From assembly GCA_009836625.1 (NCBI GenBank), contig VXVC01000007.1, positions 248,001 to 312,000 of the forward strand: 64,000 nt of DNA, written 5' to 3'. Origin of the DNA: Holophagales bacterium (GTDB lineage Bacteria; Acidobacteriota; Thermoanaerobaculia; Multivoradales; Multivoraceae). The notes below the pieces were generated by a model. The model was not told where the DNA came from. It made no database searches and was given only the letters and a program-made list of their open reading frames with translations. Position numbers and translations under genes: made by a program. How positions within the stretch are numbered: the first letter of the stretch is position 1; every line of letters begins with the position of its first letter. This document shows, piece after piece, positions 35,545 to 44,424 of the stretch.

Positions 35545-38391
35545 CTACATCGACCACCTGATCCCGAACTGCGCCGAGCGCTGCGCTCCGCGCGTCCGAA
35601 TCCGGGGCCAGTCGTCGCGCGTTACCGTGCCGGGCTCACCGAGACGGCCACGATTGTTGTAGCTGCGCAGACCGTCCATCTCGATCGCGTTCGTCCGGTC
35701 GGTGGCGTTGAAGACGTCGAGGAAGACGAGAAGGCTGTGTCGTTCCCCGACGGTGAAGTTCCTGGCGAGGCGCACGTCGGCCGAGAAGTAGTCCGGCGCG
35801 TTCCTGCTGTTGAAGCCCTCGAAGAGAATCGTCGGATAGGCAGGAAAGCCCCCGGGTGAGCGGATGAACTCGCTGTCCCGGACGGTGTAGGGAGTGCCGG
35901 ACCGGTAGTCCAGGAATCCCGACAGTTGGAAGCCCCAGGGCAGGTTCCCTACGGCTGAGAGCTTGTAGCTGTGCTCCACCTCGGTGTTGAGCGGACCATT
36001 GAACAGCGCGGGCGGGTCGTCCAGACCCTCATAGCGCGCCGCCCGGTTGAGGGTGGAGTTACCCGAGATCAGATCGAAGAACGAACTGCCGACCGCGTCC
36101 TGGTTGGTGTAGCTCACGTGCACCAGGGAGCCGTTGGCAAACCGGCGCTTGAACTCGAGCTCGACATCGAGAACCTCGCTGTAGCCCGTGTTGGTGTAGA
36201 GGCGGATCGGTCCCCTGGTGGGATCGGGCCGCGCTCCGTCAAGCTCGAACGACTGCCTGTTCAGGAAGTCCGTAAAGAAGAGGCCGTCGCTGTCGGAGCC
36301 GATGACGTGAATGCTCAACGTGTTGCGCTCACCGAGCTGGCGCTCGTAGCCCACGGTCCACTTGACGATCTCCGGCAGGTAGAGGTTCGGATCGACGATC
36401 CTCTCGGAAGTTGCGGCCACGCCCGTCGGGTCCATTTCACCGGTCGCGGGATTGATCGGCACGCCAAAGAGGAGCGCGGGCCGCAGAGCCCCCGTATGGC
36501 CGATCAGGTTCGTCCGATCGTGGTAGATCCCGGCGCCAAAACGGAACACGGAACGGCCGTTCCCCTTGACATCGACGGCAGCGCCGAGCCGCGCCTCGAG
36601 CGTCTGATCGTCGACCAGGTTGTTCCGGTCGTAGCGTCCGCCCAGATTGAACGTCCAGCGCTCGTTCACGAACCAGTCGTCCTGGATGAAGAGATGGGTG
36701 TTCGTGACCGAGGCGTCGATGTCGGTCGCGAACTGGTAGACGCCACTGGCCGGAGGGGTAGAGAAGTCGGGAGCGAACCCGTGGCTCCAGTTGCGCCAGG
36801 CGGGCTGCTCGGTACGCTGACCGAAGCGCTCCACGCCGACCCCGGCACGCAGGGAGTGATCGCCCCGAAGCCAGGACAGGCGTTCCTTCCACTGGAAGCT
36901 CTCGAGCGTGTTGTCGACTGCGGGGCCGATGGCGCCTTGCATGTTGAAGACGAGATCGCCATCGTCGAAGTAGAGACGAAGTTGCCGCAACGGATTCGAG
37001 GATGTCTCCATGCTCCGGTCGGACCCAATCTGTCCCACCACGGATTCCAGCGTGATGTCCGAACCGACGGTGGCGACATGGCGCACGGAAATGCCCAGGG
37101 AGTCGTTGGCATGATCCTGCTCCTCCACGTCTTCCAGGCGGGCGCGGAAGAGCGAGTGCGAAACGTCGGCCCGCTCGCTGACCCAGTTCCCCGACACCGT
37201 CAGGTCGTTCGAGTCCGAGAACTGGTGGGTCAGTTTGCCGGTCAGGCGGTCGCGGTTGGTGACGTTGGCGGTCAGCCCCAACTCGGGCGGCACGGCCCGT
37301 ATGTAGACATGGCTCTGGTTGTAGTTGTAACCCATCTCCAGATCGTCGTATTCGTAGCTGGTGAAGAAGTGGGTCGTGCCCCGGTTGACGGGGCCGCCAA
37401 GGGTCAGCGAGGCCTGTCTCCGCGTGAAGTCCTGCCCCTCCAACTGCTCCGCGTCGTCCGCGGTCGCCCCGGTGAACCCCGGTTCCACCAGCCCGTCGTG
37501 CGCTTGCTGAATCGTCGCCGAAGCGTTGTACCGGTCGGCGCCGGAGCGGGTGATGATGTTGATCACACCTCCGGACGCGTTGCCGTACTCGGCCGAGAAC
37601 ATCGAGGTCGACACCTGGACCTCCTGGATGGCGTCCAGGTTGTAGGTCTGCAGCGCCGTTCCCGTCGAGAAGCTCGATCCCATCTGGCCGGCGCCGGCGG
37701 AAGCCCGGGGCCCGGCCCGGGTCTCGGACGTGGCCAGGTCGTCGTAGTTCAGGTCGCTCAGGTCGTTGTTGGCGACGCCGTCGATCAGGAACTGGTTCTG
37801 GTTCATGCGCGCCCCGTGAACACTGAAGCTGTTGTTCGGCGCACTGTTCTCGAGGGCGGCGGTCGCCAGCCCTCCGTGGACCCCTGGGAGGATCTTCAGC
37901 ACGTCCAGGAAGCTCCGGTTCGGGAGCGGCAGGCTCTGGATCTCCTCGAAGGAGATGTACTTGTTGACCCGGGAATCGACCGACTCGATCGACGGCCGCT
38001 CGGAGACGACGGTGATCTCCTCGCTCACTTCCTCGGTCGCTACGAGTTCGAAGTTCACGCGCTGAATGCTGCCGACCCGCACCGCCAGCGACGCAGGGGC
38101 GCCGGCATAGCCCGTGGCCTCCACCGAAACCTGGTAGGTCGCGGGGCGCACGTTGGTCGCGTTGTAGAACCCGTCGGCGTCGGTGGTGAGGACGAGCGGA
38201 TCCTCGATCTCCTGCGACTGCAGGATGACCGTTGCTCCGGAGACGGCAGCCCCCTCGCTGTCCGTCACGTGGCCGAGCACCTGGCCGGTGGGACCCTGGC
38301 CCGCGGCCGGCACGGCTACCAGCAGCAAGACGGCCGGCACCACGGTCCAGCCCACCGTCCGCGCGTGTCGACTTCTCATCTGGTTGAACAT
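35545..38391 (-). CDS. TonB-dependent receptor with regulatory N-domain
   Basis: 948 residues from the ATG at 38391, with GGGAG about nine bases upstream. Signal peptide (VVPAVLLLVAVPAAGQ), then a carboxypeptidase-regulatory-like/CNA-B domain (about 30-115, with GHVTDSEGAAVSGATV and TDADGFYNATNVRPATY), a plug domain (about 125-250, LPNRSFLDVLKILPGVHGG and VINIITRSGADRYN) and a large outer-membrane barrel with alternating strands to the C-terminus. This OmpA-less architecture is typical of Acidobacteria. The ligand is unknown; the cysteine dioxygenase and thiol-domain genes downstream hint at a sulfur compound, which is inference. Confidence 0.9.
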   Translation of the reverse strand: MFNQMRSRHARTVGWTVVPAVLLLVAVPAAGQGPTGQVLGHVTDSEGAAVSGATVILQSQEIEDPLVLTTDADGFYNATNVRPATYQVSVEATGYAGAPASLAVRVGSIQRVNFELVATEEVSEEITVVSERPSIESVDSRVNKYISFEEIQSLPLPNRSFLDVLKILPGVHGGLATAALENSAPNNSFSVHGARMNQNQFLIDGVANNDLSDLNYDDLATSETRAGPRASAGAGQMGSSFSTGTALQTYNLDAIQEVQVSTSMFSAEYGNASGGVINIITRSGADRYNASATIQQAHDGLVEPGFTGATADDAEQLEGQDFTRRQASLTLGGPVNRGTTHFFTSYEYDDLEMGYNYNQSHVYIRAVPPELGLTANVTNRDRLTGKLTHQFSDSNDLTVSGNWVSERADVSHSLFRARLEDVEEQDHANDSLGISVRHVATVGSDITLESVVGQIGSDRSMETSSNPLRQLRLYFDDGDLVFNMQGAIGPAVDNTLESFQWKERLSWLRGDHSLRAGVGVERFGQRTEQPAWRNWSHGFAPDFSTPPASGVYQFATDIDASVTNTHLFIQDDWFVNERWTFNLGGRYDRNNLVDDQTLEARLGAAVDVKGNGRSVFRFGAGIYHDRTNLIGHTGALRPALLFGVPINPATGEMDPTGVAATSERIVDPNLYLPEIVKWTVGYERQLGERNTLSIHVIGSDSDGLFFTDFLNRQSFELDGARPDPTRGPIRLYTNTGYSEVLDVELEFKRRFANGSLVHVSYTNQDAVGSSFFDLISGNSTLNRAARYEGLDDPPALFNGPLNTEVEHSYKLSAVGNLPWGFQLSGFLDYRSGTPYTVRDSEFIRSPGGFPAYPTILFEGFNSRNAPDYFSADVRLARNFTVGERHSLLVFLDVFNATDRTNAIEMDGLRSYNNRGRLGEPGTVTRDDWPRIRTRGAQRSAQFGIRWSM

Positions 38392-38603
38392 GTCGCCTGC
38401 TCCCTTCCGGTTCCCGGCCTTCGCGATCTGGACGCTGCCCGTGCCGGAGGTCGTTCGACCCCCGGCTCCCGGGCACACTTCCAACGGCATGAACAGGCTA
38501 CGGGGAGGCCACGCCCGCTAGCTTGATCCAAACCTCAGCGGAAGTTGATCGCACTTGAAGCGGTAAGCAACCGGAGCGTGAGCCCGTCCGCTAGGATCCA
38601 TCG

Positions 38604-40271
38604 GTGATCTTTTACTTCGGCCCCTTTGTGCTGAAGCCCGAGCAGTACGGCCTCGAGGTGGCCGGACAGCCGCGCCAGCTTCAGCCGAAGGTGTTCGAAT
38701 TGTTGGCCTTCCTGGTCGCCAACAGGGACCGGGTGGTGTCCAAGGAAGAGCTGTTGCGGAACATCTGGCACGGCGCCTACGTGTCGGAAGCGGCGATCAG
38801 CCGTGCGGTCAGCGAGGTGCGCAAGGTACTCCGCACCGGCGGCGGCAGCGCCGACTGGATCACCACCGTCTACGGGCGCGGGTTCCGCTTCGTCGGCCCG
38901 GTCATCGAGGACCTGGCCGCGCCGGACGGCGCCTCCGCGGTTCCGGATTCACCGCCGGAGGAAAAGCGGAGGATCTCGATCGCCGTCCTGCCGTTCGCCG
39001 ACCGCAGCCCGCAGCGCGATCAGGCTCATCTCTGCGAGGGGATGGCCGAGGAGATCCTTCACCGGCTCGCGCACGTCGTCGGCCTCCGTGTGGCGGCCCG
39101 CGGCGTGTCCTTCCAGTACGACGCGCTGGCCGACCCCCGCGAGGTCGGACGGCAGATCGGCGCCGACCTGGTGCTGGAGGGTACGGTCCGCAAGGAGGGC
39201 GACGAACTGCGCATCGGCGTCGAAGTGACCGATGCACGGACCGGACTTCAGGTCTGGTCGGAGCAGTGGCAGCGGCACTCGCAGCAGGTCTTCGCGTTGC
39301 AGGACCAGACGGCGACCCTCATCGCGGAAACCCTCGAACTTCGCCTCGCCCCGGACGCGCCGCGGCATGAGGCGAGGCGCACCGCATCGAGCCAGGCCTA
39401 CGACCTCTACCTGCGCGGCCGCAGTCTTTACCACCAGGCGCGCAAGAGGACGTACTACGAGGCGCGGCGGCTGTTCGCGGAGGCAATCCAGCTCGACCCC
39501 GAGTACGCCCTGGCCCACGCGGCGTCCGCCCACTGCTCCGCGTATCTCTACCTGTTCCACGAGCCGAGTACCGAGAACCTGCGGCTCGCCGACGAATCGA
39601 GTTCCCGGGCTCTGGAGCTGGCGCCGGAAGTCGCGGAGGCGCACTCGGCTAGGGCGATGACCCTCAGCACGAACGGCCGGCTGGAGGAGGCCGAAGTCCA
39701 CTTCCGGCGCGCCCTGGAACTCGATCCGCTGAGCTTCGAGGCGAACCACAACTTCGCCCGTCACCGTTTCTCCCAGGGCCAGATGGAGGAGGCGGTGGCG
39801 TTCTTCTTCCGGGCCATCGAGGCCGATCCGACAGCCTACGCCCCCTGTTCGATCTGCGCCTCGGCTCTCTCGACGCTGGGCCGGAAGACCGAAGCGACGC
39901 GACTCCAGGAACTCACGATGACCAGAGTGCGAAGGCGTCTGCTGCGCTACCCCGACGACCAGCGCGCGATCTACATGGGCGCGGTCGCTCTTGCCCGTGA
40001 CGGCCAGGCCGACGAGGCCCTCGAGTGGGCCGCGCGGGCGGAGGCCCTGGACCCCCAGGATGCCGTGGCGCTCTACAACCTCGCCTGCGTCGCGTGCGTG
40101 TGCGGCGATGCGGAAAGCGGACTGCGGTACCTGAAATCGGCAGTCGCGCATGGCTATCCGCACCTGAGCTGGATCGAGAACGATGCCGACCTGGCGGCGC
40201 TGCGGGCGGATTCGCGGTTCGAGGAGGTTGTGGCGCCGTTGCGGGGGGCGGCGGCGCGGGCTGCGGGTTGA
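38604..40271 (+). CDS. Winged-helix (CadC/ToxR-type) regulator with TPRs
   Basis: 555 residues, GTG start at 38604. Residues about 1-100 form an OmpR/CadC-type winged helix (LQPKVFELLAFLVANRDRVVSKEELL, ISRAVSEVRKVL, TTVYGRGFRFVG). Residues about 115-245 match the FlgO/adenylate-cyclase-associated domain (ISIAVLPFAD, VGRQIGADLVLEGTVRKEGD). The rest is TPRs (ALELDPLSFEANHNFARHRF and neighbours). There is no transmembrane helix, so it should be a cytosolic DNA-binding protein sensing a partner through its TPRs. It is divergent from the TonB receptor operon with 213 bp between starts and is its likely regulator. Confidence 0.88.
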   Translation: MIFYFGPFVLKPEQYGLEVAGQPRQLQPKVFELLAFLVANRDRVVSKEELLRNIWHGAYVSEAAISRAVSEVRKVLRTGGGSADWITTVYGRGFRFVGPVIEDLAAPDGASAVPDSPPEEKRRISIAVLPFADRSPQRDQAHLCEGMAEEILHRLAHVVGLRVAARGVSFQYDALADPREVGRQIGADLVLEGTVRKEGDELRIGVEVTDARTGLQVWSEQWQRHSQQVFALQDQTATLIAETLELRLAPDAPRHEARRTASSQAYDLYLRGRSLYHQARKRTYYEARRLFAEAIQLDPEYALAHAASAHCSAYLYLFHEPSTENLRLADESSSRALELAPEVAEAHSARAMTLSTNGRLEEAEVHFRRALELDPLSFEANHNFARHRFSQGQMEEAVAFFFRAIEADPTAYAPCSICASALSTLGRKTEATRLQELTMTRVRRRLLRYPDDQRAIYMGAVALARDGQADEALEWAARAEALDPQDAVALYNLACVACVCGDAESGLRYLKSAVAHGYPHLSWIENDADLAALRADSRFEEVVAPLRGAAARAAG

Positions 40272-40341
40272 GGTCGCCGCTTCGCGGCGGCGCCTTCTGG
40301 CCGCCTACGGCGGCAGCGGGTCAGAAGACCCGCGCACCCAG
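40272..40341 (+). repeat. Dispersed intergenic repeat, copy 2
   Basis: About 70 bp directly after the regulator stop codon, aligning with 1476-1544 in the same orientation. Shared blocks are GGTCGCCGCTTCGCGGC, CCTACGGCGGCAGCGGG and CGCACCCAG. It contains the hairpin CCGC-TTC-GCGG and a TCAGAAGACC-type tail. Its position right after a stop codon in both copies suggests a transcript-end element or a mobile small repeat. Confidence 0.75.
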
Positions 40342-40417
40342 GGGGCAGAGCTTGCGCGAGCCGGCTTGGGGCAGGCACACTCACGGTTTCACGCAAACAG
40401 CTCGAAGGACGGAACGG

Positions 40418-41197
40418 ATGCTGGAACTTGGTCTTGACGGCAAGGTGGCGATCGTCACCGGCGGCAGCGATGGGATGGGGTTGGCCACGGCTCGTCGACT
40501 CGTGAGCGAGGGGGCCCACGTCGCGATCTGCGCGCGCCGGGCAGAGAACCTGGAGCGAGCGGCGAGCCAGTTGCGTGCGGCGGGCGGCGGCGCAGTCCTC
40601 GCGCAGCCGGCAGACGTCACGTCCGGTGGCGACGTCGACCGTTTCATCGAGGCCGTGACGGCAGAGTTCGGCGGCGTCGACATTCTGATCAACAACGCCG
40701 GCGCCTCGGCCGCCCAGGGCCTCGAAGCGCTAGGCGACGACGCCTGGATGGCCGACATCGAGCTCAAGGTGATGGGCGCGGTGCGGTTCTGCCGGGGCGT
40801 CGTGCCGTCGATGCGGGAGCGCGGCGGCGGCGCCATCGTCAACGCCACGATCGGCGGCGGCAAGGCGGCGCCGGCGCGGGCGCTGCCGACCAGCGTCACG
40901 CGCGCCGCCGGCATCAACCTGACGAAGTCGCTGGCCAACGAACTGGCCGCCGACAACATCCGCGTCAACACGATCTGCATCGGCCTGATCAAGAGCGAGC
41001 AGTGGGTGCGCCGGGCGGAGGGCCAGGGCGTCGACGTCGAGTCGGTCTACGAGGCGATGGGCAAGCGGGTCCCTCTGGGGCGCGTCGGCGAAGCGGAGGA
41101 GTACGCGGACCTGATCGCGTTCCTGGTCTCGGAACGCGGCGCCTACATCACCGGAACGGCGATCAACCTGGATGGCGGGCTTTGCCCCGTGGTCTAA
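40418..41197 (+). CDS. SDR-family protein lacking the YxxxK catalytic motif
   Basis: 259 residues from the ATG at 40418. The Rossmann fold is intact: VAIVTGGSDGMGLATARRL for NAD(P) binding, ADVTSG and LINNAGASAA. The active-site region is altered: where classical SDRs have Ser, then YxxxK, this protein has VNATIGGG and TSVTRAAGINLTK, so Tyr is Thr and Lys is Arg. The Asn of the tetrad also appears replaced (DIELKVMG). It may be a divergent subfamily with another mechanism or a non-catalytic binder. It precedes the 2-hydroxyacid dehydrogenase by 31 bp. Confidence 0.87.
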   Translation: MLELGLDGKVAIVTGGSDGMGLATARRLVSEGAHVAICARRAENLERAASQLRAAGGGAVLAQPADVTSGGDVDRFIEAVTAEFGGVDILINNAGASAAQGLEALGDDAWMADIELKVMGAVRFCRGVVPSMRERGGGAIVNATIGGGKAAPARALPTSVTRAAGINLTKSLANELAADNIRVNTICIGLIKSEQWVRRAEGQGVDVESVYEAMGKRVPLGRVGEAEEYADLIAFLVSERGAYITGTAINLDGGLCPVV

Positions 41198-41228
41198 CCT
41201 GCCGCAAGAGCCGGACAAGGAGCGGAAC

Positions 41229-42275
41229 GTGAAAGTAGCGATGCAGCGGAATCCCTTCAACCGCCGGGACCTGATCGAGGAGCAGGGCTTCGAGGTCGTG
41301 GAGGGTGTCTGCCGGAGCGAGGACGACCTCGCCAACCTGCTGTCCGACGCCGACGGCGCGCTGATCGGCGTCATGCCGCTGACGTCGCGTTCCGTGCTCG
41401 AGCGCTGTCCGAAGCTCAAGGTGGTCAGCCGGCTGGGAGTCGGCGTCGACTCGATCGACCTCGATGCCGCCACCGAACTCGGCATCCTGGCGACCAACGT
41501 GCCCGGATCGAACACGACCGAGGTGGCCGACCACGCGATGGCGCTGATGCTCGCGCTGACCCGGTGTGTGGTCGACGCCGCCGGCACGACCCGCGAGGGC
41601 CGCTGGGGCCATCGGGAATCGATGATCGGGCTCCTCACCCGCGCCCGGCGGATCGCCGGCCACACCGTCGGCATCATCGGCTTCGGCAACATCGGCCGCG
41701 CTTTCGCCACGCGCATCCGCGGCTTCGGCCCAGGTCGGATCATCGCCGCCGACCCGTACGTCGACCAGGTCGCGGCCGACCTCTACGGCGTCCGGATCGT
41801 GCCGCTCGAGGAGCTGCTGGCCGAGGCCGACTACGTGACGATTCACTGCTCGATGACCGAGGAGACGCACCACCTGATCAACACCGACACGCTGGCGCTG
41901 ATGAAACCGACGGCGCTCCTGGTCAACGCGGCGCGCGGGAAGATCATCGACGGTGCGGCCCTGGCCGAAGCTCTCGCCGAAGGCCGGATCGAGGCCGCCG
42001 CGCTCGACGTCACCGAGAAGGAACCGATCTACCCGGACGACCCGTTGCTGAAGCTGCCCAACTGCATCGTGACCCCGCACATCGCTGGCTTCTCGCCGGT
42101 GTTCCTCGGCGAGTGCCCGATCCGCCAGGCCGAGAACGTGATCCGGGTGCTCACCGGCCAGATGCCCCACGGCATCGCGAACCCGGAGGCGATCAAGACG
42201 ATCGCGGTGATGCGGGCCAGCGACCCGGGACGCTGGGAGGGGGTCCCGGACTTTTCGACCGCACTGGCCTTGTAA
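41229..42275 (+). CDS. D-isomer-specific 2-hydroxyacid dehydrogenase
   Basis: 348 residues from the GTG at 41229, chosen because AAGGAG lies about six bases upstream. The NAD-binding motif is HTVGIIGFGNIGRAFATRI, with D in AADPYVD as the NAD-selecting acid. The catalytic Arg lies in LVNAARGKIID, the Glu in LDVTEKEP and the His in VTPHIAGFS. The sequence resembles 3-phosphoglycerate dehydrogenase without the C-terminal ACT domain; the natural hydroxyacid is not determined. It is likely cotranscribed with the SDR upstream and the lipoprotein downstream (15 bp). Confidence 0.9.
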   Translation: MKVAMQRNPFNRRDLIEEQGFEVVEGVCRSEDDLANLLSDADGALIGVMPLTSRSVLERCPKLKVVSRLGVGVDSIDLDAATELGILATNVPGSNTTEVADHAMALMLALTRCVVDAAGTTREGRWGHRESMIGLLTRARRIAGHTVGIIGFGNIGRAFATRIRGFGPGRIIAADPYVDQVAADLYGVRIVPLEELLAEADYVTIHCSMTEETHHLINTDTLALMKPTALLVNAARGKIIDGAALAEALAEGRIEAAALDVTEKEPIYPDDPLLKLPNCIVTPHIAGFSPVFLGECPIRQAENVIRVLTGQMPHGIANPEAIKTIAVMRASDPGRWEGVPDFSTALAL

Positions 42276-42290
42276 CCAGGAGGTGCCGCA

Positions 42291-43481
42291 ATGAAAGCTC
42301 GTTTCCTCCTCGGTGTCCTGCTCGCAGGTGCTCTGGCGGCGTGCGCCGACGGTGGCGACGCGACCGGCACCGCCGACGCCGGTGCTCAGGTCGTCCTGCT
42401 GAACAGCGACAACTTCGAGCAGGAGGTCTACGAGGCCGACGTGCCCGTTCTGGTGGACTTCACCGCCACCTGGTGCGTCCCGTGCAAGGTGGTCGACCCG
42501 ATCGTCGAGAGCCTGGCGCCGGAGATGGCGGGACGGGCGAAGATCGGCAAACTGGACATCGACGAGTCGCCCGACATCTACCGGGGGCTGCGGGTCAACG
42601 GTGTGCCGCACGTCCTCTTCTTCCGGAACGGCGAAGAGCAGGACCGGATCGCGGGCGTCCAGAGCCGGGAGACCTACGTCGACTACCTGGAGGCGATGAT
42701 CGCGGGCGAATCGGCGTTCGACGCTTCGCTCTCATTCCTCGACAACGACGCGTTCCGCCGCCACTTCGTCGTCTCGCGGCCGGTGGAGCACCTGGAGAGG
42801 GCGCTCCCCGAACGGCCGGACCTGCTTGTGGAACCATTCGAGAACGGCCAGACACCCCTGTCGCTGATCCTGATCTCGCCCAGCGTCCGGCAGAACGCCC
42901 AGATCGACCTCGCGCTGGCGCAGGGCCCGATGATCTCCACGGCCGACCTTGCCGGCCTCGGCCGCTGCGATGAACTGAAGGCCGCCCTTGCCGACGACCC
43001 CGAGGCGTCCAGCCGGCCGGACCCGGACGGCGCTTCACCGCTCTGGGTGGCTCTGATGCGCTCGCACCGGCTCGCAGACAGAAGCTGCCTCCGCACCCTC
43101 CTGGATGCTGGCGCCGACCCTTCCGGGACACACGATGGTCGCTTCCAGCTCGCCCGTCCGGTCGTCCTGCGGGAGGACGTCGAGCTGTTGCGGGAGTTCC
43201 TCGAGCGAGGCCTGGATCCCGAGTCCACGGACGACGAGGGCTACAACATGCTCCACTGGGCGAGCCTCTACGGCATGGTGGACGGGGCCCGCCTGCTGCT
43301 GGAGCGCGGGATCGACCCCGGCGCGGAGACCCTGCAGGGCCAGACCGCGCTCGACATCGTCCTTGACCGTCGCCAGCGAAGAATGGAAGCCCTCGAGGAA
43401 GTCGAGTCCGAGGAGCACCGCATCCAACTGGCCGAGACGCTCACGAAGATCGACGAGATGATCGAGCTGCTCGAAGGCTAG
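42291..43481 (+). CDS. Thioredoxin-ankyrin fusion lipoprotein
   Basis: 396 residues, with AGGAGG about five bases before the ATG. A lipoprotein signal has lipobox ALAAC (Cys about 18). A thioredoxin domain follows (about 33-140) with active site WCVPC in VDFTATWCVPCKVVDP and the cis-Pro in NGVPHVLFF. After a linker come ankyrin repeats (about 245-365): GASPLWVALMRSH, LRTLLDAGADP, LREFLERGLDP, YNMLHWASLYG and LLLERGIDPGAE. A short coiled coil ends the protein. It should be a membrane-tethered extracytoplasmic thiol protein with a protein-binding arm. Confidence 0.88.
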   Translation: MKARFLLGVLLAGALAACADGGDATGTADAGAQVVLLNSDNFEQEVYEADVPVLVDFTATWCVPCKVVDPIVESLAPEMAGRAKIGKLDIDESPDIYRGLRVNGVPHVLFFRNGEEQDRIAGVQSRETYVDYLEAMIAGESAFDASLSFLDNDAFRRHFVVSRPVEHLERALPERPDLLVEPFENGQTPLSLILISPSVRQNAQIDLALAQGPMISTADLAGLGRCDELKAALADDPEASSRPDPDGASPLWVALMRSHRLADRSCLRTLLDAGADPSGTHDGRFQLARPVVLREDVELLREFLERGLDPESTDDEGYNMLHWASLYGMVDGARLLLERGIDPGAETLQGQTALDIVLDRRQRRMEALEEVESEEHRIQLAETLTKIDEMIELLEG

Positions 43482-43497
43482 CCACGAGGAGAAGGTC

Positions 43498-44337
43498 ATG
43501 ACCCGACCAAGAACTCAGATCACTTCCCTTCTCTCCTTTCTCACTGGTGGAGTGCTTCTCGCTGCCTGTGCAACACCGCCGCCCGAGGAGGCGGCAAGTC
43601 CGGCCGGCGTGGAAGACGTCACCAACTGGCAGATGATCGACCTCAGCCACGCATACGGAGGCAACACCCTCTACTGGCCCACCGACACCAGGGGCTTCGC
43701 TCTCGAAACGCTCGCCGAGGGCATGACGGAGGCCGGCTACTTCTACGCCGCCAAGGAGTTCGCGACCGCCGAGCACGGCGGCACCCACCTCGACGCTCCC
43801 GTCCACTTCGCCGAAGGCGGCGACGACGTTGCGTCGATTCCGCTCGACCGCCTGATCCTGCCCGGCATCGTCGTCGACGTCAGCGAATCGGCCGCGGCCG
43901 ATCCGGACTACCTCGTGACCGCGGCCGACGTCCTCGCCTGGGAGGACCGGCACGGCCCGGTGCCTGCCGGGTCGGCCGTGCTCGTCCGCACGGGCTGGGC
44001 GGCCCGCTGGCCGGACGCGCTCGCCTATCTCGGCGACGACACCCCCGGCGACGCCAGCAACCTCCACTTCCCCGGCGTCGGCGAGGACGCGGCGCGCCTG
44101 CTGATCGAGGACCGAGGTATCGGCCTGCTCGGCATCGACACGGCCAGCATCGACTACGGCCAGTCGACCGACTTCATCGTCCACCAGATCGGGGGCGCCG
44201 CCGGCATCCCCAACCTGGAGAACGTCGGCGACCTGTCGGAAGTACCGGAGACCGGCTTCCTGCTCGCCGCGCTGCCCATGAAGATCGAGGGCGGCACCGG
44301 TGCGCCGGTGCGGATCGTGGCGCTGGTTCCGCGGTAG
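43498..44337 (+). CDS. Cyclase-family metal hydrolase lipoprotein
   Basis: 279 residues; AGGAG lies upstream of the ATG. A lipoprotein signal has lipobox LLAAC (Cys about 24). The metal-binding signature of the cyclase/kynurenine formamidase family is present as EHGGTHLDAPVHF, preceded by IDLSHAYGGNTLYWP and followed by VLVRTGWAARW and the late LGIDTASIDYGQS. Family members hydrolyse arylformamides, isatin and related amides using Zn or Mn. Location at the cell envelope is atypical of kynurenine formamidase itself. Confidence 0.9.
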   Translation: MTRPRTQITSLLSFLTGGVLLAACATPPPEEAASPAGVEDVTNWQMIDLSHAYGGNTLYWPTDTRGFALETLAEGMTEAGYFYAAKEFATAEHGGTHLDAPVHFAEGGDDVASIPLDRLILPGIVVDVSESAAADPDYLVTAADVLAWEDRHGPVPAGSAVLVRTGWAARWPDALAYLGDDTPGDASNLHFPGVGEDAARLLIEDRGIGLLGIDTASIDYGQSTDFIVHQIGGAAGIPNLENVGDLSEVPETGFLLAALPMKIEGGTGAPVRIVALVPR

Positions 44338-44424
44338 TAGAGTCCGCGTCGCATTCATACAGATTGAGGAACCGGCACGCCAGGCCCAGATGCCCGCAGG
44401 CGCGTCACACAACGAGGAGAACTC

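Noticed and set aside
38392..38603. Operator between the TonB receptor and the winged-helix regulator
   Set aside because: A short AGCGG-spaced repetition is present near 38538-38570 but no convincing symmetrical site or promoter could be defined.
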